DNA of 64,000 bases, from the NCBI RefSeq assembly GCF_026340465.1, contig NZ_JAPEPC010000001.1, forward strand, positions 3,064,001 through 3,128,000, in the 5' to 3' direction. Source of the DNA: Streptomyces sp. NBC_01306. GTDB lineage: Bacteria > Actinomycetota > Actinomycetes > Streptomycetales > Streptomycetaceae. Below are positions 50,219-58,443 of the stretch, piece by piece. Below the pieces are notes generated by a model. It was not told the DNA's origin and did not search any database. It saw only the letters and a list, made by a program, of their open reading frames with translations. Numbering within the stretch: the stretch's first letter is position 1; each line of letters starts with the position of its first letter. Position numbers and translations under genes: made by a program.

Positions 50219-51853
50219 ATGTTCATGATCAGTAACGCACACGGGATATCCGAGCCCCGGACGTACGTGGACCACATCCTGGAGCACTGGCACAAGGACG
50301 AGGACGCCGAGGCGCTCGTCCAGGGTGCGCAGCGGTTGACCCGGGGGGAAGCTCGGCAGCGGTTGTTCCGTCTGGGGCACGCGCTGCGCCGGCAGGGGCT
50401 GGAACCCGGCGACGGAGTGGGGCTGTTCCTGGCCAACCGGGTGGATTCCGTCCTGGTGCAGCTCGCGGTCCACCTCATCGGCTGCCGCGTCGTGTTCCTG
50501 CCGCCCGAGCCCGGCCCCGGCGAACTCGCCGCGCTGGTCGAGCAGTCCCGGGCTCGCGCCGTGGTCACCGACCCCCTGTTCGCGGAGCGGGCCGCCGACG
50601 CGGCCGGCCGCAGCGTTCACGCCCCCGTGCTGCTCAGCCTCGGGCCCTGTGAGCAGCGGTGTGCGGACCTGCTGGCGCTGGAGGCCGAGTGCCCGGCGGA
50701 GCGCCCCGACGGAGTGCCCGCGCCGGGAGCGGACGAGGCCGTCACCGTCCTCTACACCGGCGGCACCCTGGGCCGTCCCAAGCTCGCCGCGCACAGCCAC
50801 CGGCTCTATGACGCGCTGGTGGGCCTGGTGGAGGGAGCTCTGCAGGGCTCCCGGCCGACGCCCTTCCCGGCCATGGATCCGGGCACGGACCGCGTGCTCG
50901 CCTCCACACTGCTCACGCACGGCAGCGGCCACCTCACCACGATTCAGGCGCTGGTGACAGGGTCCACCCTCGTCGTGCTGCCCGAGTTCGAAGCGGGCGC
51001 GGCGCTGGCGGTGCTGCGCGAGGAGCGGATCACCGCCACCATGTTCGTACCGCCGATGCTGTACGCGCTTCTCGACCACCCGGAGTGCGTGCCGGGGGCT
51101 CTCCCCGCACTGCGGCGGATCGTCGTCGGAGGCGCGGCCTCGTCGCCCAGCCGGCTGCAGCAGGCGGTCGAGGTCTTCGGGCCCGTACTCAGCCAGGGGT
51201 ACGGGCAGTCCGAGGCGCTGGGGATCGCAGCGTTCAGCGCGGAGGCGCTCGCATCGGAGGGAGCCCAGCGGCCCGAGCTCTGGCGCAGCTGCGGTCGCGC
51301 GATTTCCGACACCGAGATCGAGATCCGTGATGAGGGCAGCGCGGTGGCGCTCGCCGTCAGGCAGGTCGGCGAGGTGTGTGTCCGGGGCGAGACGGTGATG
51401 CTCGGCTACTACGAGGATCCGGAGCGCACCGCTGAGGCGCTGCACGACGGCTGGCTGCGCACCGGGGACGTGGGCTACCTCGACGCCGAGGGGTACCTCT
51501 ATCTCGTCGATCGGGCCAAGGACATCATCGTCACCGGCAGCACCAGCGACAACGTCTACTCCCGGGTCCTGGAGGACTTCCTGCTCACGCTGCCCGGTGT
51601 GCGCAACGCGGCGGCTCTGGGCATACCCGACGAGGAGTACGGGGAGGCCGTACAGATCTTCCTCGCCACGGCCGAGGGCGCCGACATCGACCCGGATGCG
51701 GTCCGTGCCTCGGTGACCGCCGAGTTGGGAGAGCTGTACACGCCCCGGAAGACGGTCCTGCTGGACCGGCTGCCGACGACCAAGGTCGGCAAGGTGGACA
51801 AGAAGGCACTGCGCGCCGCGTGGACGAGTGCGGCCTTGGAGGCCACGCCGTAG
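50219..51853 (+). CDS. Adenylate-forming acyl-CoA ligase, orphan
   Basis: A 544-aa AMP-binding enzyme. The ATP loop reads YTGGTLGRPKLAAHS (about 177-191), where most ligases have SSGTTGxPKG. Other core motifs are normal: YGQSE (about 326), RTGDVGYLDAEGYLYLVDRAKD (about 416-437), and the C-terminal catalytic lysine in TTKVGKVDKKAL (about 520). It should activate a carboxylic acid to an acyl-AMP and probably an acyl-CoA; the substrate is unknown. No biosynthetic partner genes lie beside it. ATG at 50219 is weakly supported; another ATG follows at 50225. It is the first gene after the tRNA boundary. Confidence 0.85.
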   Translation: MFMISNAHGISEPRTYVDHILEHWHKDEDAEALVQGAQRLTRGEARQRLFRLGHALRRQGLEPGDGVGLFLANRVDSVLVQLAVHLIGCRVVFLPPEPGPGELAALVEQSRARAVVTDPLFAERAADAAGRSVHAPVLLSLGPCEQRCADLLALEAECPAERPDGVPAPGADEAVTVLYTGGTLGRPKLAAHSHRLYDALVGLVEGALQGSRPTPFPAMDPGTDRVLASTLLTHGSGHLTTIQALVTGSTLVVLPEFEAGAALAVLREERITATMFVPPMLYALLDHPECVPGALPALRRIVVGGAASSPSRLQQAVEVFGPVLSQGYGQSEALGIAAFSAEALASEGAQRPELWRSCGRAISDTEIEIRDEGSAVALAVRQVGEVCVRGETVMLGYYEDPERTAEALHDGWLRTGDVGYLDAEGYLYLVDRAKDIIVTGSTSDNVYSRVLEDFLLTLPGVRNAAALGIPDEEYGEAVQIFLATAEGADIDPDAVRASVTAELGELYTPRKTVLLDRLPTTKVGKVDKKALRAAWTSAALEATP

Positions 51854-51863
51854 TCGCCGCGGC

Positions 51864-51922
51864 GGGAGGGAAAGAGCCGACGCCGCGCGACCGGGCCCCT
51901 GGGCTCCGGGCTCTTCCCTCCC
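51864..51922 (+). terminator. Terminator after the acyl-CoA ligase
   Basis: GGGAGGGAAAGAGCC (51864-51878) pairs with GGCTCTTCCCTCCC (51909-51922) with one bulged A. The 30-base loop contains a further GGGCCC element. Confidence 0.75.
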
Positions 51923-52140
51923 GCTGGCCGTCCCGCTTGCGAGCGGAGGTCCAGCCCGTCGGCCACGGGCAGCATGACGGCTTCCACCCGGGTTTCGGGT
52001 GGCCGGAGAAGGTGCTGGTGCCCGCGCACTGTCAGGTCGCTCAGGTTCGTGGTCGGCGTCCGGAGGACGGCGAAGCGTCGAGCGACAACTCGCCGCCGTC
52101 TCATTTCTGACCGGGCACTACTGACCCCGACCCGCCTGCC

Positions 52141-52185
52141 CGAAGCGACCGAAGCGACCGAAGCAACCGAAGCAACCGAAGCAAC
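52141..52185. repeat. Five 9-bp CGAAGCRAC repeats
   Basis: Two CGAAGCGAC then three CGAAGCAAC units in tandem, directly past the 3' end of the decayed epimerase gene. Confidence 0.92.
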
Positions 52186-52194
52186 CGCTGGACC

Positions 52195-52440
52195 TCAGAC
52201 CCAGCGGTCCACGGATGTGCCGGTGGGCTCGGCGAAGTAGTCGCCCTCTTCCAGGTCCTCCAGCAGGCTCCGGTGTGTCGCTGTCCAGCCGAGGAGTTGG
52301 CGGGCGGCTGAGGCGTCGGAGCGGGCCGGGCCGGTGACGGTGTGGCCCGCCCGGATGAGCTCGGAGACGACTTCACCCAGGCTCTGAAGGCCAGCACCGC
52401 GGATCTCCTCACGATCACCGCCGGTGTCAGCAGCCCCGTA
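52195..52440 (-). pseudogene. Decayed NAD-dependent epimerase/SDR, internally deleted
   Basis: On the minus strand one frame reads LGEVVSELIRAGHTVTGPARSDAS and then directly ARQLLGWTATHRSLLEDLEEGDYF before a stop at 52195. The first part is the beta1-alpha1-beta2 start of an extended SDR (VxELxxAGHxVTGLARSDxSA). The second is the C-terminal ELLGWxPTHPGLLEDLExGHYF found about 240 residues later in these proteins. The junction is in frame, so an internal deletion is the simplest explanation. Upstream of codon LGEVV the glycine-rich GxxGxxG loop is damaged (TGGDREEIRGAG) and no start is visible. Total remaining length is about 80 codons, so no activity is expected. Confidence 0.7.
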
Positions 52441-52503
52441 GAGCTGCCGTAGAACTCCTGTAGAGCTGCCGCTGGAGCTCCCGCAGAGCTGCCTTTACCG
52501 CAT

Positions 52504-52543
52504 GCCGTACACGCCGTATACGCCGTACACGCCGTACACGCCG
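52504..52543. repeat. Four 9-bp GCCGTACAC repeats
   Basis: GCCGTACAC, GCCGTATAC, GCCGTACAC, GCCGTACAC followed by a partial unit. Preceded by imperfect AGAGCTGCCG repeats (52440-52490). Confidence 0.9.
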
Positions 52544-52578
52544 AAGAGGCTGCCCTCTCGTAAGAGGACGGCCTCTTT
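52544..52578 (+). terminator. Terminator-like hairpin in the decayed region
   Basis: AAGAGGCTGCCCTCT / AGAGGACGGCCTCTT with one mismatch and one G-U, loop CGTA, then TGTCTGC. It probably belongs to a lost gene. Confidence 0.6.
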
Positions 52579-53059
52579 GTCTGCATACGCCGCGTCGTCC
52601 GGCACCGGTCCCTCCCCTCGTGGGGACCGGTGCTGAACGACGCGAGCGGCGTCGATCCGTGCCGTGTCGTCGTACCGGCGTGGATCGAGGTCTGGCTCGA
52701 CCCGTGTCCGCCGTGGTCGATGTTCGACGTGAGTCGATGTTCGACGTGGTCGGTACGGCAGCCGTCCGGACGGGACGACGGCTCCACGGGTCTCTCGGGC
52801 TCAGGCGGCGAGACCGCCGCCGCTCTCTCGTAACTCCGGTGGAATTTGACCGAGAACATGCGGCGTCATGATGCGTCTCTCCGAGCGCTGAGCTGGTCGG
52901 CTGGCCGGGCGACGCCCGGTTGATGCGCTGCTGGGACGTGATCCTGCCATCTACGGCGCCCGCCAAGGATGTTCCGGCGCCTGGCCGACGACTAACCCCA
53001 GGTCAGCCCTATAAGGTGAGTTTTCCGGTCCGGAAGCCAGGCGTGGGGGGAAGTAAGGA
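52579..53059. other. Upstream region of the WD40-STAND gene; no gene recognised
   Basis: About 480 bp. TCGATGTTCGACGT(G) occurs twice (52717-52748). No protein was recognised in any frame. GCCCTATAAGG (53005-53015) about 50 bp before the next start could hold a -10 element. Confidence 0.4.
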
Positions 53060-56000
53060 GTGGAGACCTTGAGTTCCGACTCAGGGGCACGCACAGCCTT
53101 GGCGGAGCGTCTCGCGCTCCTCTACAAGGAGGCTGGCAACCCTCCCCTCAAGAGCGTGTCCGACGCGGTCGTCCGGCTCCAGCGGGCCGACGAACGAGGG
53201 CGGCCCGTACGGGTGTCCGCGCAGCGGATCAGCGACTGGCGACGGGCCAGGAACGTGCCGGCCCAGTTCGTCGCCCTCGCAGCGGTGCTGCACGTCCTGA
53301 TACCTCAAGCACGGCGCGCGCAGCCCGTGCCGGTCTCCGCCGGCCTGTACGACCTGGCCCAGTGGCAGCGCCTGTGGGAGCGCGCGGTGGCCGACCCGGT
53401 CGGCGAGCACCCCGCGGCATCCGCGGAAGAGAAGGGACGCCCGTCGGGTGAAGAGGCCCCGACCGTCCCGGGTGGGGTGTGCCCCTACCGGGGGCTGGCT
53501 CCGTACCGCCGGCAGGACGCCAGGTGGTTCTTCGGCCGGGACCGGAGCACGGACGCCCTCGTTACTCAGCTCCGGTCGGCGGAAAGTACGGGCGGCCTGG
53601 TCATGCTCGTGGGCGCCTCGGGGTCGGGAAAGTCCTCCCTGCTGAATGCCGGCCTGGTGCCCGCGCTGCGGGACGGCGCGCTGCGCGACGGAGGCGGTCA
53701 GGCGGGGGACGTGCTCCAACTGGTGCCGGGAAACGATCCTCTCGCGGAGCTGACCCGCCGGATACCTGAGCTCGCGCACGTCGTTTCGGAGGCGCAGGGG
53801 CGGGAGGTGCGGCCCGCCGGGGAGCGGCCGGCCGGAGTGCCCGGTACGCGCCGGTTCGCTCGCGCGGCGCGGGAGGCCGTCACCGCGTGGGCGCATCGCG
53901 AGACATCGTCCCCCGGTCGTCCGGTCGTCATCGTCGACCAGTTCGAAGAGGTCTTCACCCTCGGCTCCGACGCCACGAACCAGCGCACTTTCATCCAGCT
54001 CCTGCACGCCGCGTGCACGCCGAAGGACACGGGTGAACCCGCCCCCGTGCTCGTAGTCCTCGGGATACGCGCCGACTTCTACGAACAGTGCCTGGGGTAC
54101 CCCGAACTGGCCGATGCGCTGCAACACCGGCACATGGTGCTCGGACCGCTGACCACCTCGGAGTTGCGCGAAGCGGTGACGAGCCCGGCCAAGGCCGTGG
54201 GTCTGGAGCTCGAACCGGGGCTGGCCGAACTGATCGTCCGGGAAGTGAGCGACGACGGCCCCCGCGGTACGCACGCGGGCGTGCTGCCGCTCCTCTCCCA
54301 CGCCCTGCTCGCCACCTGGCAGCGGCGTAAGGCGGGAAGGCTGACGCTGGCCGGCTACAGCGCGGCGGGCGGAATCCAGGGTGCGGTGGCGGCGTCCGCC
54401 GAGCGGGCCTGGTCCAGCCTCGACCCGGCAGCACGCACGGCCACGAGACTGCTCCTCCTCAGGCTGGTACGAGTGGGCGAGGACACCCAGGCCACCCGCA
54501 GGCGGGAGACGCGGCGCCAGCTCGCGGAGGAGTCAACAGACCGTCACAAGGCGGAGGAATCGCTCGAAGCACTGGTGAACGCCCGATTGGTGACACTCGA
54601 CGCGGATACCGTCGAGATCACCCACGAAGCACTGCTCCACGCCTGGCCGCGCCTGCGGGACTGGATCGGCGAGGACAGGAACGGCAACCTGCTCCGCCAG
54701 CAGTTGGAGGAGGACGGCAGGGCCTGGGAGGGCACGGACCGGGACAGTTCACTCCTCTACCGGGGTTCGCGTCTGGAGCAGGCCCGCAGCTGGGTGAAGT
54801 CCGCCGGTGACCCCTTCCTGACCCGGAGCGCGGTGGAGTTCCTGGCCGCTTCGGTCAGGCTGCGCAAGCGCACCGTCTGGATCAGCCGTGGTGCGGTGGC
54901 GGCCCTGGTCGTCCTGGCGATGGTGGCTGCCGGTTCGGCGGTGGTCGCCCGTCAGCAGCGGGACGATGCCGTGTTCGAGCAGGTGGTGGCCGAAGCCGAT
55001 CGCGTCCAGTTCACGGATCCGTCCTTGTCGGCCCAGCTCGACCTGGTGGCACACCGTCTGCGGCCGCTCGACGAGGCCACCAACAACCGTCTGATCTCGA
55101 TCGTGAACGCGCCGCTGGCCACGCCGCTGCTCGGCCACACCGGCGCCGTGTACCTCACCTCGTTCAGCCCGAACGGGCGGGTCCTGGCCACCGCCAGCTA
55201 CGACCGGACCATCCGGCTGTGGGACGTGGCGGACCCGACTCACCCCACACCGCTGGGCAAGCCCCTCACCGGCCACACGAGCTGGGTGAGCAGTGCGGTC
55301 TTCAGCCCGGACGGGCACACCCTCGCCAGCACGTCGGACGACGGCACGATCCGGCTGTGGAACGTACGGGATCCCAGCCGGCCGAAGCCGCTGGGCACGC
55401 CGCTGACCGGCCATGGCGGCACGTCGTACCTCCTGGCCTTCAGCCCCGACGGGCGCACTCTGGCCTCCGCCGACGAGGACCACACCGTGCGGCTGTGGGA
55501 CATGGACCACCCGAGCCGGCCGAAGGCGATCGGCACGCTGACGGGCCACACCGCCGCCGTGCGCTCCGTGGCGTTCAGCCCGGACGGACGGACACTGGCA
55601 GCGGGCAGTGACGACAGCACGATCCGGCTGTGGAACATGGCCGACAGGCGTCACCCGAAACCGGTCGGCAAGGTCCTGACCGGCCACACGAGCACGGTGC
55701 ACTCCGTGGCCTTCAGCCCCGACGGCCGCACTCTCGCCAGCGGCAGCGCGGACAACACCATCCGGCTCTGGAACGTGACCGACCCGCGCCATGCCTCCTC
55801 GCTCGGCGCGCCCCTCACCGGCCACACCGGCCCCATCTGGTCAGTGGCCTTCAGCCCCGACGGAACCAAGCTCGCCGCCGGCAGCGCGGACAGCACGGCG
55901 AGCCTGTGGAACGTCCGTAATCCGGCGTTTCCTTCCCAGGTCGGCGAGCCGCTCTCGGGAAGCAGTGGCGAGATGTACGCCGTCGGCTTCAGCCCCGACG

Positions 56001-57100
56001 GGCGGACCCTCGCGACCGGGAGCGGTGACAACAAGGTCCGCCTGTGGTCGATACCGACGTCGGACATGATCGGCCGGATCGGAGCGTTCCGCCCGGACGG
56101 GCGGCTGCTCGCCACGGCCTCGCGCGACGGGAAGATCCGGCTGTGGAACGTGCAGACGCCCAACTCGCCCGTGCTGCTGAGTGCTCCGTTCATGCCCGGG
56201 AAGGGGGACGTGCGTTCGCTGGTGTTCTCGCCCGACGGACACACCCTCGCGGTGCTGACCGGCAGCCGAGCGGTGCAGTTGTGGAACGTCTCGGACCCGG
56301 CCCGGCCGGTCCCCTACGGTCCGCCCGTCGCGCTGCGGACCCGCTTCGCGGGCCCCGACGTGCTGGCGTTCAGCCCGGACGGCCACACACTGGCGACCGC
56401 CCTCGACGACCGCACCATCCGGTTGTGGAACGTCAGCGACCCGGCCCGTCTCCGTCCGCTCGGCGCACCGCTCAGCGGCCAGACGGGCTGGGTCAACGCC
56501 TTCGTCTTCAGCCCCGACGGCCGGACTCTCGCGAGCGGCAGCGCCGACGGCGCCGTCCGGCTCTGGAACGTGGCCGACCCACGTCATGCCACCCGGCTCG
56601 GCGCACCGCTGAAGGGGCACCTCGGGCCCGTCAACGCGGTCACCTACAGCCCGGACGGCCGCACACTGGCCAGCGGCAGCGACGACGGCACGGTCAGACT
56701 CTGGAACGTCACCGACCCTCGCAGGGCCACACGGCTGGGCCCGTCCCTCACCGGCCATACCGAAGCGGTAGTTTCCCTGACATTCAGTCAGAACGGGCAC
56801 ACCCTGGCGAGCGGCGGCAACGACGACACGGTCCGGCTCTGGCAGGTCACCCACCCGGCCAGGGCCACCCCCATCGGCCAATCGCTGAGCCCTAATGCCA
56901 AGACGGGCAATTTCCTGTCGTTCAGCCCCAACACCCACCTGCTCGGAGTGTCCAGCGGCGCCGATAGCGTCCGGCTGTGGAACCTCGATCCCGACAAGGC
57001 GATCAGTCGCATTTGCTCGTTCACACGGGGCGTCCTGACACCGCAGAAATGGCACGAGTATCTACCCCGCCTCCCGTACGACCCTCCATGCAATCAGTGA
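53060..57100 (+). CDS. STAND NTPase with transmembrane helix and 14 WD40 repeats
   Basis: A 1346-aa protein. Residues 1-95 form a small helical DNA-binding-like domain (QRISDWRRARNVPAQF, HTH-like). An nSTAND NTPase follows with entry motif YRGLAPYRRQDARWFFGRD (144-162), Walker A GASGSGKS (185-192) and Walker B VIVDQFEE (290-297). A helical arm precedes one membrane helix (about 610-632). The rest contains 14 WD repeats, each ending in LW(N/D)V or similar, enough for two seven-bladed propellers. In the topology implied, the ATPase is cytoplasmic and the propellers outside. Such proteins are viewed as signal-gated switches; the ligand is unknown. GTG at 53060, or TTG at 53069, which is better spaced from AAGGAG. 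Confidence 0.93.
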   Translation: METLSSDSGARTALAERLALLYKEAGNPPLKSVSDAVVRLQRADERGRPVRVSAQRISDWRRARNVPAQFVALAAVLHVLIPQARRAQPVPVSAGLYDLAQWQRLWERAVADPVGEHPAASAEEKGRPSGEEAPTVPGGVCPYRGLAPYRRQDARWFFGRDRSTDALVTQLRSAESTGGLVMLVGASGSGKSSLLNAGLVPALRDGALRDGGGQAGDVLQLVPGNDPLAELTRRIPELAHVVSEAQGREVRPAGERPAGVPGTRRFARAAREAVTAWAHRETSSPGRPVVIVDQFEEVFTLGSDATNQRTFIQLLHAACTPKDTGEPAPVLVVLGIRADFYEQCLGYPELADALQHRHMVLGPLTTSELREAVTSPAKAVGLELEPGLAELIVREVSDDGPRGTHAGVLPLLSHALLATWQRRKAGRLTLAGYSAAGGIQGAVAASAERAWSSLDPAARTATRLLLLRLVRVGEDTQATRRRETRRQLAEESTDRHKAEESLEALVNARLVTLDADTVEITHEALLHAWPRLRDWIGEDRNGNLLRQQLEEDGRAWEGTDRDSSLLYRGSRLEQARSWVKSAGDPFLTRSAVEFLAASVRLRKRTVWISRGAVAALVVLAMVAAGSAVVARQQRDDAVFEQVVAEADRVQFTDPSLSAQLDLVAHRLRPLDEATNNRLISIVNAPLATPLLGHTGAVYLTSFSPNGRVLATASYDRTIRLWDVADPTHPTPLGKPLTGHTSWVSSAVFSPDGHTLASTSDDGTIRLWNVRDPSRPKPLGTPLTGHGGTSYLLAFSPDGRTLASADEDHTVRLWDMDHPSRPKAIGTLTGHTAAVRSVAFSPDGRTLAAGSDDSTIRLWNMADRRHPKPVGKVLTGHTSTVHSVAFSPDGRTLASGSADNTIRLWNVTDPRHASSLGAPLTGHTGPIWSVAFSPDGTKLAAGSADSTASLWNVRNPAFPSQVGEPLSGSSGEMYAVGFSPDGRTLATGSGDNKVRLWSIPTSDMIGRIGAFRPDGRLLATASRDGKIRLWNVQTPNSPVLLSAPFMPGKGDVRSLVFSPDGHTLAVLTGSRAVQLWNVSDPARPVPYGPPVALRTRFAGPDVLAFSPDGHTLATALDDRTIRLWNVSDPARLRPLGAPLSGQTGWVNAFVFSPDGRTLASGSADGAVRLWNVADPRHATRLGAPLKGHLGPVNAVTYSPDGRTLASGSDDGTVRLWNVTDPRRATRLGPSLTGHTEAVVSLTFSQNGHTLASGGNDDTVRLWQVTHPARATPIGQSLSPNAKTGNFLSFSPNTHLLGVSSGADSVRLWNLDPDKAISRICSFTRGVLTPQKWHEYLPRLPYDPPCNQ

Positions 57101-57209
57101 CGGAGCCGGGGCTCCGCGTGTACCCCTACTGGTGATCTAGGTCACAACTCCGCTTTGTGGCCGAGCAGTTCTCCCCCTGCGCAGGCAAGCCTTGTTACTG
57201 TTGGATACA

Positions 57210-57249
57210 GCCCGATCGCTGATGCATCCCCCGTCGTCAGCGATCGGGC
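57210..57249 (+). terminator. Terminator of the WD40-STAND gene
   Basis: Perfect 13-bp stem GCCCGATCGCTGA / TCAGCGATCGGGC with a 14-base loop, followed by GTTGTC. Confidence 0.82.
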
Positions 57250-57295
57250 GTTGTCATGCCGTACGGACACGGGGCACATCGGCGGCCGGGCCACA

Positions 57296-57335
57296 TTGAA
57301 GAAAATTCAAGAAGATTGAAGAAAATTCAAGAAAG
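57296..57335. repeat. TTGAA/TTCAA alternating 10-bp repeat, possible operator
   Basis: TTGAA GAAAA TTCAA GAAGA TTGAA GAAAA TTCAA GAAAG: a 20-bp unit twice, each with a TTGAA-N5-TTCAA palindrome. GC about 20-25% in a region above 65%. It lies in the 551-bp gap between the WD40 and GntR genes, 317 bp before the GntR start. Confidence 0.75.
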
Positions 57336-57429
57336 CGGCATCCCGCGCCTTCCCGCGATATCCGGTCGCGGTTGATCCTCGATTCTCCAGAATTACCAAA
57401 GGCCCGCCCTCCTCGGCCAACAGCGCCTC

Positions 57430-57548
57430 CACAAGGACGGCCCCTTGCCCGTCACTTGCTGCTCATCGCTTACTGCTCATCACTCGCTGCTGATGACTTG
57501 CCCCTCCTGACTTGCTGCTCATGACGTGCTGCCCATGACGTGCTGCCG
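57430..57548. repeat. TTGCTGCTCATGACG-type repeats upstream of the GntR gene
   Basis: Imperfect 14-17 bp units (CTTGCTGCTCATCGC, TTACTGCTCATCACTCG, CTTGCTGCTCATGACGTG, GTGCTGCCCATGACGTG) fill about 120 bp. The rest of the gap (57549-57651) leads to the GntR ribosome site AAGGGAG. Confidence 0.8.
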
Positions 57549-57651
57549 ATGGCACCAGCGGGCCGCGGCCCGCCCGCGCCGCCTCCACTCGTCAGGACCT
57601 CTTGAGGAGTCGTAGGGTGAGGACGTCGGACCAAGGGAGCGGTGGACACCA

Positions 57652-58440
57652 GTGGCGAAGGCGTACGAGCGGATCGCGGACGAGCTCCGGCAGTCCATCC
57701 GTACGGGCCGGCTGAGGCCCGGCGACCAACTGCCCGCGGAGACAAGGCTCGCGGAGCAGTCGGGGCGGAGCGTGCCGACGGTCCGGGACGCCCTGCGTCT
57801 CCTCCAGGCCGAGGGGCTGATCGAGAAGGTGCACGGCCGCGGCAGCTTTGTCCGTCGCGCTCGCACGCGAGTGCAGCGGACGAACGCCCGCCATCAGTGG
57901 GAGAAGGACCGGGCACGCCAGCCGCACGAGAAGCGCGCGCAGACCGGGGCGACGGAGCACGACACCGGACTTGAGGTCGACGACCTGGTCTTCCGCGCCG
58001 CCTATCGCGAGATCACGGCGGACGAGGACATCGCGGCGGCCATGGGGATCGCCGAGGGGACGGTCCTCGTCGAGCGCACCTACCGGACGCGCTACAGCGC
58101 CGAGCGCGCGCCCCTCAGCCTGGTCACGTCCTACCTGGTCCGCGAGCGGATCGAGAGCAACCCCGACCTCCTGGACGAGACCAAGGAGCCCTGGCCCGGC
58201 GGCACCTGGAACCAGCTCCACACCGTCGGCGTCGAGATCGACCGCGTCGAGGAACGCGTGAGTGCCCGCCCGCCGACAGCCGAGGAGGCGGAGGAGCTGG
58301 ACCTGCCGCCCGGGACAGCGGTCCTGGTGCTCCGCAAGACCCTGGTCGACACCGGAGGCCTCATCGCCGAGATGTCGGACGTCACGCTCCCCGGTGACCG
58401 TACGGAAACGCTCTTCACCACTCACTTGGAAAGGTGGTGA
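57652..58440 (+). CDS. GntR/HutC-family transcriptional regulator (UTRA)
   Basis: A 262-aa regulator. The N-terminal winged helix (RIADELRQSIRTGRLRPGDQLPAETRLAEQ to GRGSFV, residues 7-67) is GntR type, and the C-terminal UTRA domain (about 105-255) senses a small ligand, as in HutC or YvoA. GTG at 57652 sits 12 bases after AAGGGAG. It is followed after 3 bp by a glycosyltransferase gene and then an FkbM methyltransferase. The GntR-glycosyltransferase pairing is common in Streptomyces accessory regions (from memory), suggesting it controls this cassette. Confidence 0.9.
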   Translation: MAKAYERIADELRQSIRTGRLRPGDQLPAETRLAEQSGRSVPTVRDALRLLQAEGLIEKVHGRGSFVRRARTRVQRTNARHQWEKDRARQPHEKRAQTGATEHDTGLEVDDLVFRAAYREITADEDIAAAMGIAEGTVLVERTYRTRYSAERAPLSLVTSYLVRERIESNPDLLDETKEPWPGGTWNQLHTVGVEIDRVEERVSARPPTAEEAEELDLPPGTAVLVLRKTLVDTGGLIAEMSDVTLPGDRTETLFTTHLERW

Positions 58441-58443
58441 GCC

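Noticed and set aside
52630..52833. 68-codon plus-strand frame upstream of the STAND gene
   Set aside because: No ribosome site and composition (WSMFDVSRCSTW) unlike a conserved protein; it overlaps direct repeats.
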